NCBI GenBank assembly: GCA_041180805.1
Contig: JBEGQX010000215.1
Span: 1 to 5,661 of the forward strand
Reading direction: 5' to 3'
Length of the DNA: 5,661 bases
Source: JBEGQX01 sp041180805
GTDB taxonomy: Bacteria > Planctomycetota > Planctomycetia > Gemmatales > Gemmataceae
In this document: positions 5,364 to 5,661 of the stretch, piece by piece
Numbering within the stretch: position 1 is the stretch's first letter
Layout: each line of letters begins with the position of its first letter
The notes under the pieces: model-generated
Seen by the model: the letters and a program-made list of their open reading frames with translations, nothing else
The model's database searches: none
What the model was told of the DNA's origin: nothing
Program-made: the position numbers and the translations under genes

Positions 5364-5661
5364 ATGAAGGCAATCGTGGGGCTTGGCAACCCTGGCAATG
5401 AATACGAGAAAACGCGCCATAACATTGGTTTTGAGGTAGTCGATTATCTGGTAAATAAAGGAACGGATGGCAAATACAGCCTGAAGTTTCGTGGCGCGAC
5501 AGCGGTTTGGATGGTGGATGGTGAGAAGGTCTTTCTGGTTAAGCCGATGACCTTCATGAACTTAAGCGGGGCGTGTGTATCTGAGTTGGTGAAATTTTAT
5601 CAGATTGAACCCGCGGATGTTCTTGTGATTTGTGATGATGTTAGCCTGCCTTTTGGGAAAC
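5364..5661 (+). CDS. pth: Peptidyl-tRNA hydrolase Pth (partial, N-terminal half)
   Basis: Pth cleaves the ester bond of peptidyl-tRNAs released prematurely from ribosomes, recycling tRNA. It is normally essential and cytoplasmic. The 99 visible residues open with IVGLGNPGNEYEKTRHNIGF (4-23), containing Asn9 and catalytic His19. PMTFMNLSG (61-69) carries Asn66, and DVLVICDDVSLPFG (85-98) carries Asp91, aligning with the catalytic Asp of E. coli Pth. In the last motif the usual second Asp of D-L-P is Ser94. A full protein is about 190-200 residues, so roughly half lies beyond the right edge. ATG 5364 follows GAGGGTGG by a short spacer; the alternative ATG 5353 is out of frame and stops after four codons. 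It follows rplY by 36 bp, as in many bacteria. Confidence 0.96.
   Translation, partial: MKAIVGLGNPGNEYEKTRHNIGFEVVDYLVNKGTDGKYSLKFRGATAVWMVDGEKVFLVKPMTFMNLSGACVSELVKFYQIEPADVLVICDDVSLPFGK

Overview
The window looks like a chromosomal segment from a planctomycete, possibly of the Gemmatales/Gemmataceae type. This rests on remembered resemblance of the TrmB homologue, the short membrane-anchored PKD-type protein and the FabZ-like protein to planctomycete versions; no search was run, and the family-level placement is weak. Base composition looks moderate, near 45-50% GC by eye. No tRNA, rRNA, insertion sequence, CRISPR array, phage gene or integration site is visible.

Left part, minus strand: the start of a small membrane-anchored protein with the beginning of a PKD-like domain (1-230, cut by the window edge), preceded by a ketopantoate-reductase-family gene (325-1341). 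A 103-bp divergent intergenic region follows and contains a 16-bp imperfect tandem repeat. Everything to its right is on the plus strand.

Middle part: a FabZ-type hot-dog dehydratase (1445-1936) sits 12 bp ahead of trmB, the tRNA m7G46 methyltransferase (1949-2584). After 119 bp comes a two-gene unit: an intact ExeA/GspA-type AAA ATPase (2704-3624) and a BY-kinase/ParA-type P-loop protein (3657-4550) that has lost its Walker A, Walker A' and tyrosine-cluster features. This pairing resembles the ATPase/tyrosine-kinase pair of bacterial exopolysaccharide and exosortase loci. Here it sits alone among housekeeping genes and the kinase-like partner appears catalytically dead. It is the most unusual part of the window.

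Right part: a weak terminator-like hairpin at the end of the pair, a leader of about 135 bp, then rplY/ctc (ribosomal protein L25, 4686-5327) and pth (peptidyl-tRNA hydrolase, from 5364, cut by the window edge), a gene order common in bacteria. The 36-bp rplY-pth gap contains a small hairpin and an 11-nt near-perfect tandem duplication. The duplication creates a second ATG and a 4-codon mini-ORF whose stop overlaps the pth start codon. This may be chance, but it is notable because Pth recycles the peptidyl-tRNAs that such minigenes release.
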